A stretch of 43,262 bases of DNA, taken from Methylovorus sp035565335. GTDB lineage: Bacteria > Pseudomonadota > Gammaproteobacteria > Burkholderiales > Methylophilaceae. The position numbers and the translations under genes were made by a program. Shown here one piece after another: positions 1-8,796 of the stretch; positions within the stretch are counted from its first letter, which is position 1, and the number at the start of each line of letters is the position of its first letter. The stretch spans positions 1 through 43,262 of the forward strand of contig DATMSO010000083.1 of NCBI GenBank assembly GCA_035565335.1, read 5' to 3'. The notes beneath the pieces are model-generated. The model searched no databases. It had not been told where the DNA came from and saw only the letters and a program-made list of their open reading frames with translations.

Positions 1-1062
1 GCCACCGATGATGTCCGTATCAAGGAAATCAAGGAGTTGCGACCACCGTCAGACCTGCTGGATGAATGGCAGGCAACGAGTGCCACGACAGACAATATCC
101 TCGAAACCCGCGCTGCCATTCACCGTATTCTGCACAGCTCCGATGATCGCCTGTTGGTCATCATCGGGCCATGCTCCATCCATGATTACGATGCAGGTGT
201 CGAGTACGCCCGGCGCCTGCTGCAAGAGCGCCAGCGTCTAGCGGCCGATCTGCTGATCGTGATGCGCGTGTATTTTGAGAAGCCACGTACCACTGTGGGC
301 TGGAAAGGCCTGATCAACGACCCTTACCTCGATGGCAGTTTCCGCATCAACGAAGGTCTGCAGCTAGCCCGCCGCTTCCTGCTGGAAGTGAATGAGTTGG
401 GCATGCCGGCGGGGACAGAGTTCCTTGATACCATCACCCCGCAGTACACCGCTGACCTGGTGAGCTGGGGCGCGATAGGCGCACGCACCACAGAATCGCA
501 GGTGCATCGCGAGCTGGCCTCCGGCTTATCCTGTCCGGTGGGCTTCAAGAATGGCACCGACGGCAATATCCGCATTGCGGTCGATGCCATCAAGGCCGCC
601 GCTAGTCCGCACCATTTCCTGTCGGTGACTAAGGAAGGCCATTCGGCGATTGTGTCGACTACCGGTAACGAAGATTGCCATGTGATTTTGCGTGGCGGTA
701 AGGAGCCCAATTACGAGGCGTCCTATGTGGAAGCGGCAGCGCATGAGCTGGCCAGTGCCGGTTTGGCAGCCAAGGTCATGATCGATTGCTCGCATGCCAA
801 TAGTCTCAAGCAGTATCGCCGTCAGCTGGATGTGGCGCTGGATGTGTCAGGGCAGCTGGCCGGTGGCGATGACCGCATTATCGGCGTGATGGTGGAGTCG
901 CACCTCAACGAAGGCCGCCAGGAGCATACCCCGGGCTGCACGCTGGAGTATGGCAAGTCGATTACCGACGCCTGCCTGGGATGGGAAGATACGATTTCTC
1001 TGCTGGATACGCTGGCGGCGGGTGTACGCGCACGCCGCAAATACCAGGAAGAAACCGAGTAA
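1..1062 (+). CDS. aroG: 3-deoxy-7-phosphoheptulonate (DAHP) synthase, class I, 5'-truncated by the window edge
   Basis: Catalyses condensation of phosphoenolpyruvate and erythrose 4-phosphate, the first step of the shikimate pathway, in the cytoplasm. The frame is open from base 1 and gives 353 visible residues. The opening residues DDVRIKEIKEL match the E. coli AroG N-terminus, so only about 3-5 residues are missing. A start at the internal TTG (37) would cut off this conserved part. The metal and PEP-binding signature GPCSIHD is at visible residues 56-62 and KPRTTVGWKG follows. The C-terminal SITDACLGWEDT is typical of the AroF/G/H type. Which amino acid inhibits it (Phe, Tyr or Trp) cannot be read safely, so the symbol denotes the family. 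Transcription probably ends at the hairpin just downstream. Confidence 0.93.
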   Translation, partial: ATDDVRIKEIKELRPPSDLLDEWQATSATTDNILETRAAIHRILHSSDDRLLVIIGPCSIHDYDAGVEYARRLLQERQRLAADLLIVMRVYFEKPRTTVGWKGLINDPYLDGSFRINEGLQLARRFLLEVNELGMPAGTEFLDTITPQYTADLVSWGAIGARTTESQVHRELASGLSCPVGFKNGTDGNIRIAVDAIKAAASPHHFLSVTKEGHSAIVSTTGNEDCHVILRGGKEPNYEASYVEAAAHELASAGLAAKVMIDCSHANSLKQYRRQLDVALDVSGQLAGGDDRIIGVMVESHLNEGRQEHTPGCTLEYGKSITDACLGWEDTISLLDTLAAGVRARRKYQEETE

Positions 1063-1105
1063 CCATCCTGCGGCGCCAGGCGCGCAAGCGAGGTAAGAGA
1101 CAAAC

Positions 1106-1157
1106 AAGGCTTGATGATGGACACCTGAGGGTGCCCCGAATCAAGCCTTTGTTTTTT
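1106..1157 (+). terminator. Intrinsic terminator after aroG, possibly bidirectional
   Basis: The arms AAGGCTTGAT (1106-1115) and ATCAAGCCTT (1140-1149) are perfectly complementary and are followed by TGTTTTTT. The loop contains a smaller imperfect hairpin, GGACACC/GGGTGCC. The element lies between the convergent aroG and AraC-family genes, so it may serve both; the T-rich tail is much better on the + strand. Confidence 0.85.
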
Positions 1158-1169
1158 GCTGGAGAGGCC

Positions 1170-2147
1170 TTAGTTGAGGGGATGCAAGCGGCGGAAGGTG
1201 GTGGAGGGCAGCTCGCCGAACATTTTTTTGTATTCCTGCGAAAAATGCCCGAAATGCCAAAAGCCCCAGTGTGTCGCAGCTTCGGTCACGGAATTGGCGG
1301 TTTTCAGCATGCGGCGTACGCCATTCAGGCGCTCCGCCCGCAAAAAGGCAATCGGGCTGATGTCCAGCGCCTGTTCAAAGTGGTACTGCAGGCTGCGGCG
1401 GCTGGTGCCCAGCTTCTGGCATAAATCCGCCACCGTCAGCGCCTGGGTATCCGGCTGGCTGACCAGCTCGCGTACTTCGGTAATCATTTTCCAGGATTTT
1501 GCGCCCGGCACGTGAATGGCATCCGCCGCAGGCAACAGACAGTCGGCGATAACTTCCAGACCCGCCATACGCACGCTTTCCAGGAAGGCGGTGCTATCGG
1601 CCAGCTCAGGCGTTGTTGCCAGCCGCTCAAAGGTGCCGGAAAGATAAGTGCAAAGCTTGATCCAGGCGCTCTCGCTCACAGGTAGCAGCCGTGCCTGCTT
1701 GATGACATTCATCAGCTGGGCCTGCTCATCGGGGCACAATGCCGCCAGCAGCACTTCACGTTTGATGGTTAAGACGCCGACCAGGGTTTCCTGAGCCGAG
1801 ATGTATTCAAAACCCTGGCTGCCAGAGTAAAGATGCACCGCTGCCGGCTGGCAGCTGCTGCCACAGAACATGCCGTGCGGTCTTTGCAGGGGAACGCCGA
1901 TGGCGATGACATCCTCGCCCAGATGGCCGCTCTGGTAGAGCACCTGATTGGTGTATTCGAGAAACAGATGCATGTCACGCAGATAAAGCTCCGAGACATA
2001 GCCTTCAAACGCGCCGGCAGAGAGTTGCAGGTAATCCTGGTTCCAGCCTTTGAGCAAACTGGCCTGGTGTTCAAAATCCCCGGTCTGCTGATGCTGTATC
2101 AGGCTCGGTGTCATGGTGCTCAGTGCGGTATGAGATGCTGTTTGCAT
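1170..2147 (-). CDS. AraC-family transcriptional regulator, EutR-like
   Basis: Predicted DNA-binding regulator of 325 residues. The C-terminal 90 or so residues form the double HTH of the AraC/XylS family: the first helix pair is around LTVADLCQKLGTSRRSLQYH, and the second ends with WGFWHFGHFSQEYKKMFGE, the spacing seen in EutR and its relatives. The N-terminal two-thirds is the variable sensing part and shows no recognisable ligand motif. The frame stays open to 2213, but the ATG at 2147 has AGAGG just upstream and removes an unlikely hydrophobic leader. No ethanolamine utilisation genes are nearby, so the regulon is unknown. The gene is divergent from rlmD. Confidence 0.85.
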   Translation of the reverse strand: MQTASHTALSTMTPSLIQHQQTGDFEHQASLLKGWNQDYLQLSAGAFEGYVSELYLRDMHLFLEYTNQVLYQSGHLGEDVIAIGVPLQRPHGMFCGSSCQPAAVHLYSGSQGFEYISAQETLVGVLTIKREVLLAALCPDEQAQLMNVIKQARLLPVSESAWIKLCTYLSGTFERLATTPELADSTAFLESVRMAGLEVIADCLLPAADAIHVPGAKSWKMITEVRELVSQPDTQALTVADLCQKLGTSRRSLQYHFEQALDISPIAFLRAERLNGVRRMLKTANSVTEAATHWGFWHFGHFSQEYKKMFGELPSTTFRRLHPLN

Positions 2148-2337
2148 ACGGCCTCTGTTCTGAATTAATGTGATCAGGAACACTTCAGCAAAAAACATGC
2201 CCATGCAGAACACGGCATTAAAGCCTTGGTTTGCATGATATTTGTCAGCTTACACCGTGGATTCTGCACCTGCCAGGTGCATATTCATCAAATAAAGGTG
2301 CATGCATCGATCTATGCGTGTGCAAGGCAGTCTGCGG

Positions 2338-2343
2338 TAAAAT
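2338..2343 (+). promoter_or_regulatory. Candidate -10 element of rlmD, nearly leaderless
   Basis: TAAAAT lies 7 bp upstream of the ATG at 2351, which would place the transcription start on or next to that ATG. There is no Shine-Dalgarno before it. No good -35 hexamer is present at the expected distance, so this is tentative. Confidence 0.35.
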
Positions 2344-2350
2344 GCCCGCC

Positions 2351-3712
2351 ATGGAAAATTCTACTATTGCACTGATTGAGTCGCTGGACCAGGAAGGGCG
2401 CGGTGTCGCCCATGTGGACGGCAAAACCATCTTTATCGACGGCGCGTTGCCGGGCGAGCAGGTGACCTATAAATCGCATCGCCGCAAATCGAGCTACGAG
2501 GTGGCGGATGTGGTGGAGGTGTTGCAGCCTTCCAATCTCCGCACCACACCCAAATGCCCGCATTTCGGCTATTGCGGCGGTTGCGCCTTGCAGCACCTGG
2601 ATTTCTCGGGGCAGGTCGCAGCCAAGCAGCGCCTGCTGGAAGCCAATCTCTGGCATATCGGCAAGGTAAAAGCCGAGAACATGCTGCCGCCTATTTACGG
2701 TCCGGCCTGGGGATATCGCCATAAAGCCCGGCTACGCGTGCGGCACGTCCCGAAAAAAGGCGGCGTGCTGGTCGGCTTTAACGAAAAAGCTAGCAGCTTT
2801 GTCGCCGACATGGATAGCTGCGAAGTCCTGCCGCCGCATGTGTCTGCGTTGATCGTGCCCTTGCAGTTGATGATAGACAAATTGAGCGTGCGCGAGCGCC
2901 TGCCGCAGATTGAAGTGGCGGTCGGCGAGCAGGCCACCGTGTTGGTGTTACGCATACTGGAGGCCCTGCGTCCGGAAGACGGCCCCATTCTCAAGGCGTT
3001 TGCTGATACCCATGGCGTGCAGATCTGGACTCAGACCAAGGGGCCGGATACCGTCATGCCGTTTTACCCGTTGAATGGCCCCTCCTTGAGCTATTCGCTG
3101 CCGGAATTCCAGCTGACGTATCCATTCAAGCCCACTGAATTTACCCAGGTAAACCCGCATATCAATCGCGTGATGTTGCGCCGCGCCATGCAGTTGCTGG
3201 GTGCCCAGGCAGGGGAGCGTATTGCTGATTTCTTCTGTGGTCTGGGTAACTTTACCCTGCCTATCGCGCGCAGCGGCGCGGCTGTGCTGGGCATGGAAGG
3301 CTCGGCTGCGCTGGTGGCGCGTGCGGTGGAAAGCGCGAGTCTTAACGGGCTGGCCAGCCAGGTGGAATTCCGCGAAGCCGATCTGTTCAAGATGACGCCG
3401 GAAGCGCTGCAATCGCTGGGCTATTTTGATAAATGGCTGATTGATCCGCCGCGGGATGGCGCGCTGGAGCTGATCAAGTCACTGGCGGATGTCGGCCGTG
3501 GCGAAGATGGCACCATGCCGGCGATTCCCAAGGTGGCCGGGCCTGACCGCATAGTCTATGTCTCATGTAATCCGGCAACGCTGGCACGCGATGCGGGCGT
3601 ACTGGTCAATCTCAAAGGCTACCGTCTGCTGGCCGCAGGCGTGATCAATATGTTCCCGCATACCTCGCATGTGGAATCGATCGCGCTGTTTGAAAAAATC
3701 CAGACAGCATAG
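2351..3712 (+). CDS. rlmD: 23S rRNA (uracil-1939 C5)-methyltransferase
   Basis: SAM-dependent RNA m5U methyltransferase of the RumA/TrmA type, 453 residues. An N-terminal TRAM-like RNA-binding region (residues 1-60) is followed by the iron-sulfur cysteines C69, C75, C78 (CPHFGYCGGC) and C157, spaced as in E. coli RlmD. The Rossmann SAM motif is ADFFCGLGNFTLP. The catalytic cysteine lies in VYVSCNPATLARD, and the C-terminus MFPHTSHVESIALF is diagnostic of the family. Two in-frame ATGs (2342 and 2351) compete. 2351 gives the usual N-terminus, while 2342 would fall inside the candidate -10 box. The open frame extends to 2231 but that part is not conserved. Confidence 0.93.
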   Translation: MENSTIALIESLDQEGRGVAHVDGKTIFIDGALPGEQVTYKSHRRKSSYEVADVVEVLQPSNLRTTPKCPHFGYCGGCALQHLDFSGQVAAKQRLLEANLWHIGKVKAENMLPPIYGPAWGYRHKARLRVRHVPKKGGVLVGFNEKASSFVADMDSCEVLPPHVSALIVPLQLMIDKLSVRERLPQIEVAVGEQATVLVLRILEALRPEDGPILKAFADTHGVQIWTQTKGPDTVMPFYPLNGPSLSYSLPEFQLTYPFKPTEFTQVNPHINRVMLRRAMQLLGAQAGERIADFFCGLGNFTLPIARSGAAVLGMEGSAALVARAVESASLNGLASQVEFREADLFKMTPEALQSLGYFDKWLIDPPRDGALELIKSLADVGRGEDGTMPAIPKVAGPDRIVYVSCNPATLARDAGVLVNLKGYRLLAAGVINMFPHTSHVESIALFEKIQTA

Positions 3713-3796
3713 ACCGATGGTCAGGCCTGATTTTCAGCGGTAATCCTCAGGGCTGACAAAGCCTATCCCAATCCGTCCGGGCCAGGCGCTTTTCTT

Positions 3797-4321
3797 CTAA
3801 AAGCGCTTGGTCAGGGTTTCCAGCATCAGCCCCGGCACCTTTTGCAGGCCGTAACGCGGGTCATCCGGGAATGCTTGCAACTTGCCGGTGCGCTGGTAGC
3901 CCAGGCGCTCGTAATAGGCAATCAGGCTGGTGCGCAGGGTAATCACCGTCATGGATATCTCGCTGACCTGCCAGCGTTGCCTGGCGGTATCTTCGGCATG
4001 GGTTAGCAGGGCGCGGCCGGTGCCGCGTTGCTGCAGGCCGGGGTCCACCGCCAGCATGCCCACATACGCCGCGTGCTTGTCTGTCTGCTTGAGATGAATC
4101 GAGGCGATGATCTGCCCGACCTGCTCAGCAAGCAGCAGAAAAGAGGCGGGCGCCGAAATCAGCTCCGCCAGCTCCCCGGCATCGGTGCGTTGCCCACCCA
4201 GGATGTCGGCCTCAGTCGTCCAGCCGCGACGGCTGGATTCACCGCGATAAGCGCTATTCACCAGAATAGCCAGCGCAGGAATATCGGTGGCTGCAGCCAC
4301 CCTGAAATGCAGAGTACTCAA
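3797..4321 (-). CDS. GNAT-family N-acetyltransferase
   Basis: A 174-residue acetyl-CoA-dependent acetyltransferase of unknown substrate. The acetyl-CoA loop is visible as VDPGLQQRGTGRALL near residues 92-106, and the C-terminal ALIAYYERLGYQ-like segment closes the fold. The start codon is TTG at 4321, supported by the ribosome-binding site CAGGGAT 7 bases upstream and by the typical opening FRVAAATDIPALAILVNSAYR. It lies 17 bp downstream of the isochorismatase gene on the same strand and is probably co-transcribed. An inverted repeat (GCGCTTTT/AAAAGCGC, 3786-3806) overlaps the stop codon but lacks a T-tract. Confidence 0.88.
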   Translation of the reverse strand: MSTLHFRVAAATDIPALAILVNSAYRGESSRRGWTTEADILGGQRTDAGELAELISAPASFLLLAEQVGQIIASIHLKQTDKHAAYVGMLAVDPGLQQRGTGRALLTHAEDTARQRWQVSEISMTVITLRTSLIAYYERLGYQRTGKLQAFPDDPRYGLQKVPGLMLETLTKRF

Positions 4322-4338
4322 TAGTTATCCCTGCAGAA

Positions 4339-4941
4339 TCAGGCCTGCAGCGCGGCAAGAAAACCGGTGTGATCCATGGGCGTGGAAAACATGGGGAAAT
4401 TTTTGGCGATGGCCATCGCCTGTTCCTCTTCACTCAATGTCGCGGTGCAATCGCCCAGGGTAATCACCTGATAGCCCAGCTCGTAGGCGGTGCGCATGGT
4501 CGATTCCACACAGCAGTTGGTGAGAAAGCCGGCCAGCGCCACATGCTGAATGCCGCGGCTGCGCAGTACAAAGTCCAGATTGGTGCTAGCAAAGCCGCAC
4601 AGGCCGCGCTTGCCTTCCACCACGATGTCAGATGCTGCTGGTGTCAGCACATCCACAATCTCGGCGCCCCAGCTGCCTTTGCGAAACGACTGGCTGTCGA
4701 CCACGCCCTTGAGAATGCCATAAGGCGCGCTGGGCAGCTCACGATAATCCGGCGTAAAGCTGATCGGCACATGCACAATGGTCACGCCCTGCGCACGTGC
4801 CTGATTTACGGTGTCCACGGTATTTGTCAGCATGTGGTTCTGCGCCATAACGCCGCTGACAGCACCATGCAGGCTGCCGCCCTCAGAGGTGAAGTCGTTT
4901 TGAAATTCAATCAGGACCAGTGCCGTTTGCTTGGGATTCAT
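4339..4941 (-). CDS. Isochorismatase-family cysteine hydrolase
   Basis: 200 residues of the isochorismatase-like hydrolase fold, a family that cleaves C-N or vinyl-ether bonds (nicotinamidase, N-carbamoylsarcosine amidase, isochorismatase). The triad can be traced: Asp in LIEFQNDF, Lys in VVEGKRGL, and the nucleophilic Cys in LAGFLTNCCVESTMRTAYELG, preceded by the usual cis-peptide region. The ATG at 4941 has GGAG five bases upstream. It is the first gene of a two-gene unit with the GNAT gene. The substrate cannot be assigned, and no siderophore or nicotinamide genes are adjacent. Confidence 0.85.
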   Translation of the reverse strand: MNPKQTALVLIEFQNDFTSEGGSLHGAVSGVMAQNHMLTNTVDTVNQARAQGVTIVHVPISFTPDYRELPSAPYGILKGVVDSQSFRKGSWGAEIVDVLTPAASDIVVEGKRGLCGFASTNLDFVLRSRGIQHVALAGFLTNCCVESTMRTAYELGYQVITLGDCTATLSEEEQAMAIAKNFPMFSTPMDHTGFLAALQA

Positions 4942-5118
4942 TTGCTCTCCTTGAAAAAAGTAAGGGGCGCTGCCGCAGATCGGGTCGCCGCCATGCAGCG
5001 CCTATTGTGCCAGCTCAAGCGCCTTAGTCTGCAACAAGCGCTTAAAAAAGCAATACTCCCTAAATGTAATAGAATGCAGGGCGATAGCGGTCAACAATGA
5101 GAAGGAAGGGCATGAAGC

Positions 5119-6576
5119 GTGGTTAGGATTTTGAGCGCATGGTGGCTGGGCCTGGCGCTCCTGCTGGCTGGCTGCACGCCTTCTGCGCCCGACACCGCAA
5201 TACACATGGGGTTGGCGCAGGCACCGGTCAATCTCGATCCGCGCATGGCCACCGATGCCGCATCTGCCCGTGTCAATCGCCTGCTGTATCAGGCCCTGGT
5301 CAGCTTTGATGCGCACTCACGCCCGCAAGCAGCGCTCGCCGACTGGCAGCAGCTTGCCCCCGACCACTACCGTTTTCATCTGCTAACGCCCAGAGCTCGC
5401 TTTCATGATGGCAGTGCCATGACCGCGCACGATGTGGTGGCGACCTATCAATCGCTATTGAAGCCTGGCGCCAGTCCGCTGGCCGCCGAGTTTTCGCGCA
5501 TCCGCAAGGTGTGGGCGCTGGATGATGCCACCATTGATTTCATGCTGGAGTCGGCAGACCCCGACTTTCCCGCCCGTCTTATCATCGGCATTTTGCCGGC
5601 GCATCTGATTGCTGCAGGGCATGATTTTAGCCGCCAGCCCATGGGCAGCGGGCCTCTCGCCTTTGTAGGCTGGCGCGGCAGCCTGGTATTGCAACGCGTG
5701 GCGGATGGCCAGCGCTATGTGCTGGAAGAAGTGAAAGACCCGACGGTGCGCGTACTCAAGCTGGTGCGTGGTGAGATTGATCTGCTGGCCGGGGATTTGC
5801 CGCCCGAGCTGCTGGCGTATTTGCAAAAACAGCCTGCGATTCGTGTAGCACATGCAGCGGGTGCCAATTTTTCCTATCTTGGCTTCAACCTGCAAGACCC
5901 GGTATTGGCAAATCTCAAGGTACGCCAGGCGATTGCCCATGCCATTGATCGTGATGCTATTGTGCGCCAGGCGCTGGTGCCAGATAGCCGCGCGGCGTCT
6001 GCTATCCTGCCGCCCGAGCATTGGGCGGGCAATGGCAGCCTGCCGGCGTATGCGTATCACCCTGCTCTGGCGCGGCGGCTGTTGCAGGAGGCGGGTGTCT
6101 CCTTGCCGCTGACCCTGGTATACAAAACATCCACTGACGCCCAGCGCGTGCGCCTTGCCACTATTCTGCAGGCGCAAATGCGCGAGGCTGGCATCGCACT
6201 GCAGATACGCAGCCTGGACTGGGGCACGTTTTTTGACGATATCCGCCAAGGCCATTTTCAGATGTACAGCCTCAACTGGGTGGGCATACGTACGCCGGAT
6301 ATATACCGTCTGGCATTTCATTCCGCCAGCGAGCCGCCGCTGGGCGCCAATCGCGGGCATCTGCAGGATGCGACTCTGGACGCCTTGATCAACAGTGGCC
6401 ACTGGCCGGCGGCCACGGAACGCATACACGCGCTGTTGCCGTATGTGCCGCTCTGGTACGAAGGGCAGTTTGTCGCCATGCGGCGCGGGTTGTACCATTA
6501 CACGCTGGCAGCCGATGGCAACTGGGACGGGCTGATCACCTTGACGCGACACAGTGCAGATAACCATGCAGATTAA
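5119..6576 (+). CDS. Peptide-type ABC transporter substrate-binding lipoprotein (SBP_bac_5 family)
   Basis: Receptor of 485 residues for a di-/oligopeptide or murein-peptide importer. The signal peptide ends in the lipobox LLAGC, so it should be anchored to a membrane facing the periplasm. The N-terminal NLDPRMATDAASARVNRLLYQAL and the FHDGSAMTAHDVVATY segment are the family hallmarks. The start is GTG at 5119: an alternative ATG at 5112 runs into a stop after four codons, and AAGGAAGGG sits at a good distance upstream of the GTG. It is somewhat shorter than DppA/OppA. The next gene begins inside its last codons, so receptor, hydrolase and permeases form one translationally coupled unit. Confidence 0.9.
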   Translation: MVRILSAWWLGLALLLAGCTPSAPDTAIHMGLAQAPVNLDPRMATDAASARVNRLLYQALVSFDAHSRPQAALADWQQLAPDHYRFHLLTPRARFHDGSAMTAHDVVATYQSLLKPGASPLAAEFSRIRKVWALDDATIDFMLESADPDFPARLIIGILPAHLIAAGHDFSRQPMGSGPLAFVGWRGSLVLQRVADGQRYVLEEVKDPTVRVLKLVRGEIDLLAGDLPPELLAYLQKQPAIRVAHAAGANFSYLGFNLQDPVLANLKVRQAIAHAIDRDAIVRQALVPDSRAASAILPPEHWAGNGSLPAYAYHPALARRLLQEAGVSLPLTLVYKTSTDAQRVRLATILQAQMREAGIALQIRSLDWGTFFDDIRQGHFQMYSLNWVGIRTPDIYRLAFHSASEPPLGANRGHLQDATLDALINSGHWPAATERIHALLPYVPLWYEGQFVAMRRGLYHYTLAADGNWDGLITLTRHSADNHAD

Positions 6577-7060
6577 TATTTCATTCAAACGGCAAACGCT
6601 GGATGTTATCGGCGACGATGGCCAGCAGTTAGCAAGCTATACGGTATCGACCGCGCTAAATGGCCCCGGCGAGCTCAAAAACAGCGAATGCACGCCGCGC
6701 GGCGCCCATATCATCCGGGCCAAAATCGGGCAGGGCGCAGCACCCTGCACTGTCTTCCGTGGGCGCCGGGCCACCGGTGAAATCTGGTCTCCCGAGCTGG
6801 CGGCGCTTTATCCCGGGCGGGACTGGATATTGAGCCGTATTCTCTGGCTATCGGGCTGTGAGCCCGGCTTCAATCGCCTGGGCAAGGTGGATAGCATGCA
6901 GCGCTATATCTATATTCACGGCACGCCGGACACTGAGCCCATGGGCCACGCCGCCTCGCATGGCTGCGTCCGCATGCGCAATGACGATGTCATCGCGCTG
7001 TTTGACCTGGTGCCGGTGGGCACACGCGTCTACCTTGAGGACGATACCCAGGGTGATTAA
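6566..7060 (+). CDS. YkuD-domain protein without signal peptide; probable cytoplasmic LD-carboxypeptidase (ElsL-like)
   Basis: 164 residues consisting almost only of a YkuD (L,D-transpeptidase) catalytic domain. The active site is complete: H118 in YIYIHGT, and SHGCVRM with H132 and nucleophile C134. No signal peptide or membrane segment is present; the protein begins directly with the first strand MQINISFKRQTLDVI. Secreted L,D-transpeptidases need export. Short signal-less YkuD proteins such as ElsL of Acinetobacter are cytoplasmic LD-carboxypeptidases that trim recycled murein tetrapeptides, which is the role inferred here. ATG 6566 overlaps the receptor stop by 11 nt; an in-frame GTG at 6554 is the alternative. 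No clear ribosome-binding site is seen, so coupling is likely. Confidence 0.8.
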   Translation: MQINISFKRQTLDVIGDDGQQLASYTVSTALNGPGELKNSECTPRGAHIIRAKIGQGAAPCTVFRGRRATGEIWSPELAALYPGRDWILSRILWLSGCEPGFNRLGKVDSMQRYIYIHGTPDTEPMGHAASHGCVRMRNDDVIALFDLVPVGTRVYLEDDTQGD

Positions 7061-7961
7061 ACGCTTGTGGGATGTGGTGCCGGTGGTGTTCGGCGTGCTG
7101 TTGCTGACCTTTCTGCTGCTGCACCTGGTGCCTGGCGATCCGGTCGATGTCATGCTGGGCGAATCCGCCGCCATGGCAGACCGTGCCCAGTTACGGGCCG
7201 AGCTGGGGCTGGACCTCTCTTTGCCACAGCAATTCCTGCAATACCTCACGCGGCTTGCCCACGGCGATTTTGGTCATTCCATCCATACTGGGCAGGCGGT
7301 CAGCAGCCTGCTGGCGGAGAGATTGCCCGCCACTCTGCAGCTCGCCATCCCCGCTTTGTTGATGGCCGTCATGATCGGGCTGCCACTGGGCGTCCTTGCC
7401 GCCTTGCGCGCCCGCCGCTGGCCGGATACCTTCGCCACCCTGTTCAGCCTTTCCCTGTCGGCCATGCCGCATTTCTGGTTGGGGCCTTTGCTCATGCTGC
7501 TTTTTGGTTTGTGGCTGGGCTGGCTACCCATCAGCGGCATGGCGTCAGCTTCTGCCGTGATTCTGCCGGCGCTCACGCTGGCGTTTGGCTTAAGCGCCAT
7601 CCTCACGCGCATGACGCGCGCCAGCCTGCTGGAAGTGCTGAGCGAAGACTTTGTGCGTACCGCACGCGCCAAAGGCCTGAGCGAGGCGCATGTAATACTG
7701 CGGCATGCGCTGCGCGCCGCCTTGTTGCCGGTGGTGACCGTGGTGGGTTTGCAAATGGGCAGCCTGCTGGCCGGCACCGTGATTACCGAAACCGTGTTTG
7801 GCTGGGATGGCCTAGGCCGCTTGCTGGTGGAGTCCATCGAAAAACGTGATTACCCCGTCACCCAGGGCTGCGTGCTGGTGATCGCCCTGACCTATGTGCT
7901 GGTCAATCTGCTGACCGATATCGCCTATCAGCGGCTGGACCCGCGGGTGCGTTTGTCATGA
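7053..7961 (+). CDS. ABC transporter permease, DppB/OppB type
   Basis: Inner-membrane subunit of the peptide importer, 302 residues with about six membrane spans. The first span is VVPVVFGVLLLTFLLLHLVPGDP, the signature opening of DppB/OppB proteins. The cytoplasmic EAA loop, which contacts the ATPase, is seen as DFVRTARAKGLSEAHVILRH. The GTG at 7053 is chosen because it gives the canonical short N-terminus; it overlaps the preceding stop by 8 nt. The frame is open much further upstream only because it shadows the previous gene. The stop overlaps the next start as ATGA. No ATPase gene follows. Confidence 0.9.
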   Translation: MIKRLWDVVPVVFGVLLLTFLLLHLVPGDPVDVMLGESAAMADRAQLRAELGLDLSLPQQFLQYLTRLAHGDFGHSIHTGQAVSSLLAERLPATLQLAIPALLMAVMIGLPLGVLAALRARRWPDTFATLFSLSLSAMPHFWLGPLLMLLFGLWLGWLPISGMASASAVILPALTLAFGLSAILTRMTRASLLEVLSEDFVRTARAKGLSEAHVILRHALRAALLPVVTVVGLQMGSLLAGTVITETVFGWDGLGRLLVESIEKRDYPVTQGCVLVIALTYVLVNLLTDIAYQRLDPRVRLS

Positions 7962-8746
7962 GGCACGGGCCTGCATTGATGGTGCTGTTCTGGCTTGCCG
8001 CTGTGGTGCTGGCGGCTGTGCTCGACTTGCGGCCGGAGCAGATTCATCTCGACCATATTCTGGCGGTGGCCGATCAACATGCCTGGCTGGGATATGACGA
8101 TCTGGGGCGCAATATACTGGCGCGCTTGCTGAGCGGAGCAGGGGTGTCACTGACCGTGGTGGTGGCGGTAACGCTGGTCACCATGTCTATCGGCATCAGC
8201 CTGGGCTTGATCGCCGGTTTTTATGGGGGCTGGCTGGACAGGCTGCTGATGCGCGTGACCGATGTTTTTCTGGCTTTCCCTGGCATGTTGCTGGCTATTG
8301 CGTTTGCTGCCGTGCTGGGCCCCGGCTTGAATAACCTGCTGCTGGCCTTGTGCATGACCTCCTGGGTAGGCTATGCCCGCCTGACCCGGGCGCAGGCGCT
8401 TGCCCTGCGTCAGCGGCAGCATGTGCAGGCCTCCGAAGCGCTGGGCGCCAGCCCATGGCGATTGATGCGCCACCACATGCTGCCCTTGCTGGCCGCGCCG
8501 CTGGTGGTTGAGGCCACCTACAGCATGGCGGGGCTGGTGATTGCTGAAGCCAGCCTGTCCTTCCTCGGGCTGGGCATGCAGGCACCGCAGGCATCCTGGG
8601 GCAGCATGCTGCGCGATGGCGTGCGCTATCTGCTGGTGGCCCCGCATTATGTGCTTGCGACCGGTCTTAGCCTGATGTCGCTGGTGCTGGCCATCAATCT
8701 GCTGGGCGATCGCCTGCGCGACCATTGGGATGTGAAGCGGGCATAA
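7958..8746 (+). CDS. ABC transporter permease, DppC/OppC type
   Basis: Second inner-membrane subunit of the peptide importer, 262 residues. It shows the DppC pattern: a first span near residues 8-24, then the motif WLGYDDLGRNILARLLSGA, further spans, and the EAA loop EALGASPWRLMRHHMLP. The C-terminal GLGMQAPQASWGSMLRDG is also typical. It is shorter than most DppC proteins because the N-terminal cytoplasmic tail is minimal. It overlaps the upstream permease by 4 nt. ATP-binding subunits (DppD/DppF type) would be expected next but are absent from this window. Confidence 0.9.
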   Translation: MRHGPALMVLFWLAAVVLAAVLDLRPEQIHLDHILAVADQHAWLGYDDLGRNILARLLSGAGVSLTVVVAVTLVTMSIGISLGLIAGFYGGWLDRLLMRVTDVFLAFPGMLLAIAFAAVLGPGLNNLLLALCMTSWVGYARLTRAQALALRQRQHVQASEALGASPWRLMRHHMLPLLAAPLVVEATYSMAGLVIAEASLSFLGLGMQAPQASWGSMLRDGVRYLLVAPHYVLATGLSLMSLVLAINLLGDRLRDHWDVKRA

Positions 8747-8796
8747 GCAGAAAAAGCTGCTACTATTCCGGCATCGCTTCCCGAATTTACTCTTCC

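Noticed and set aside
3786..3806. Terminator after the GNAT gene
   Set aside because: The inverted repeat overlaps the stop codon and has no T-tract on either strand after the stem.
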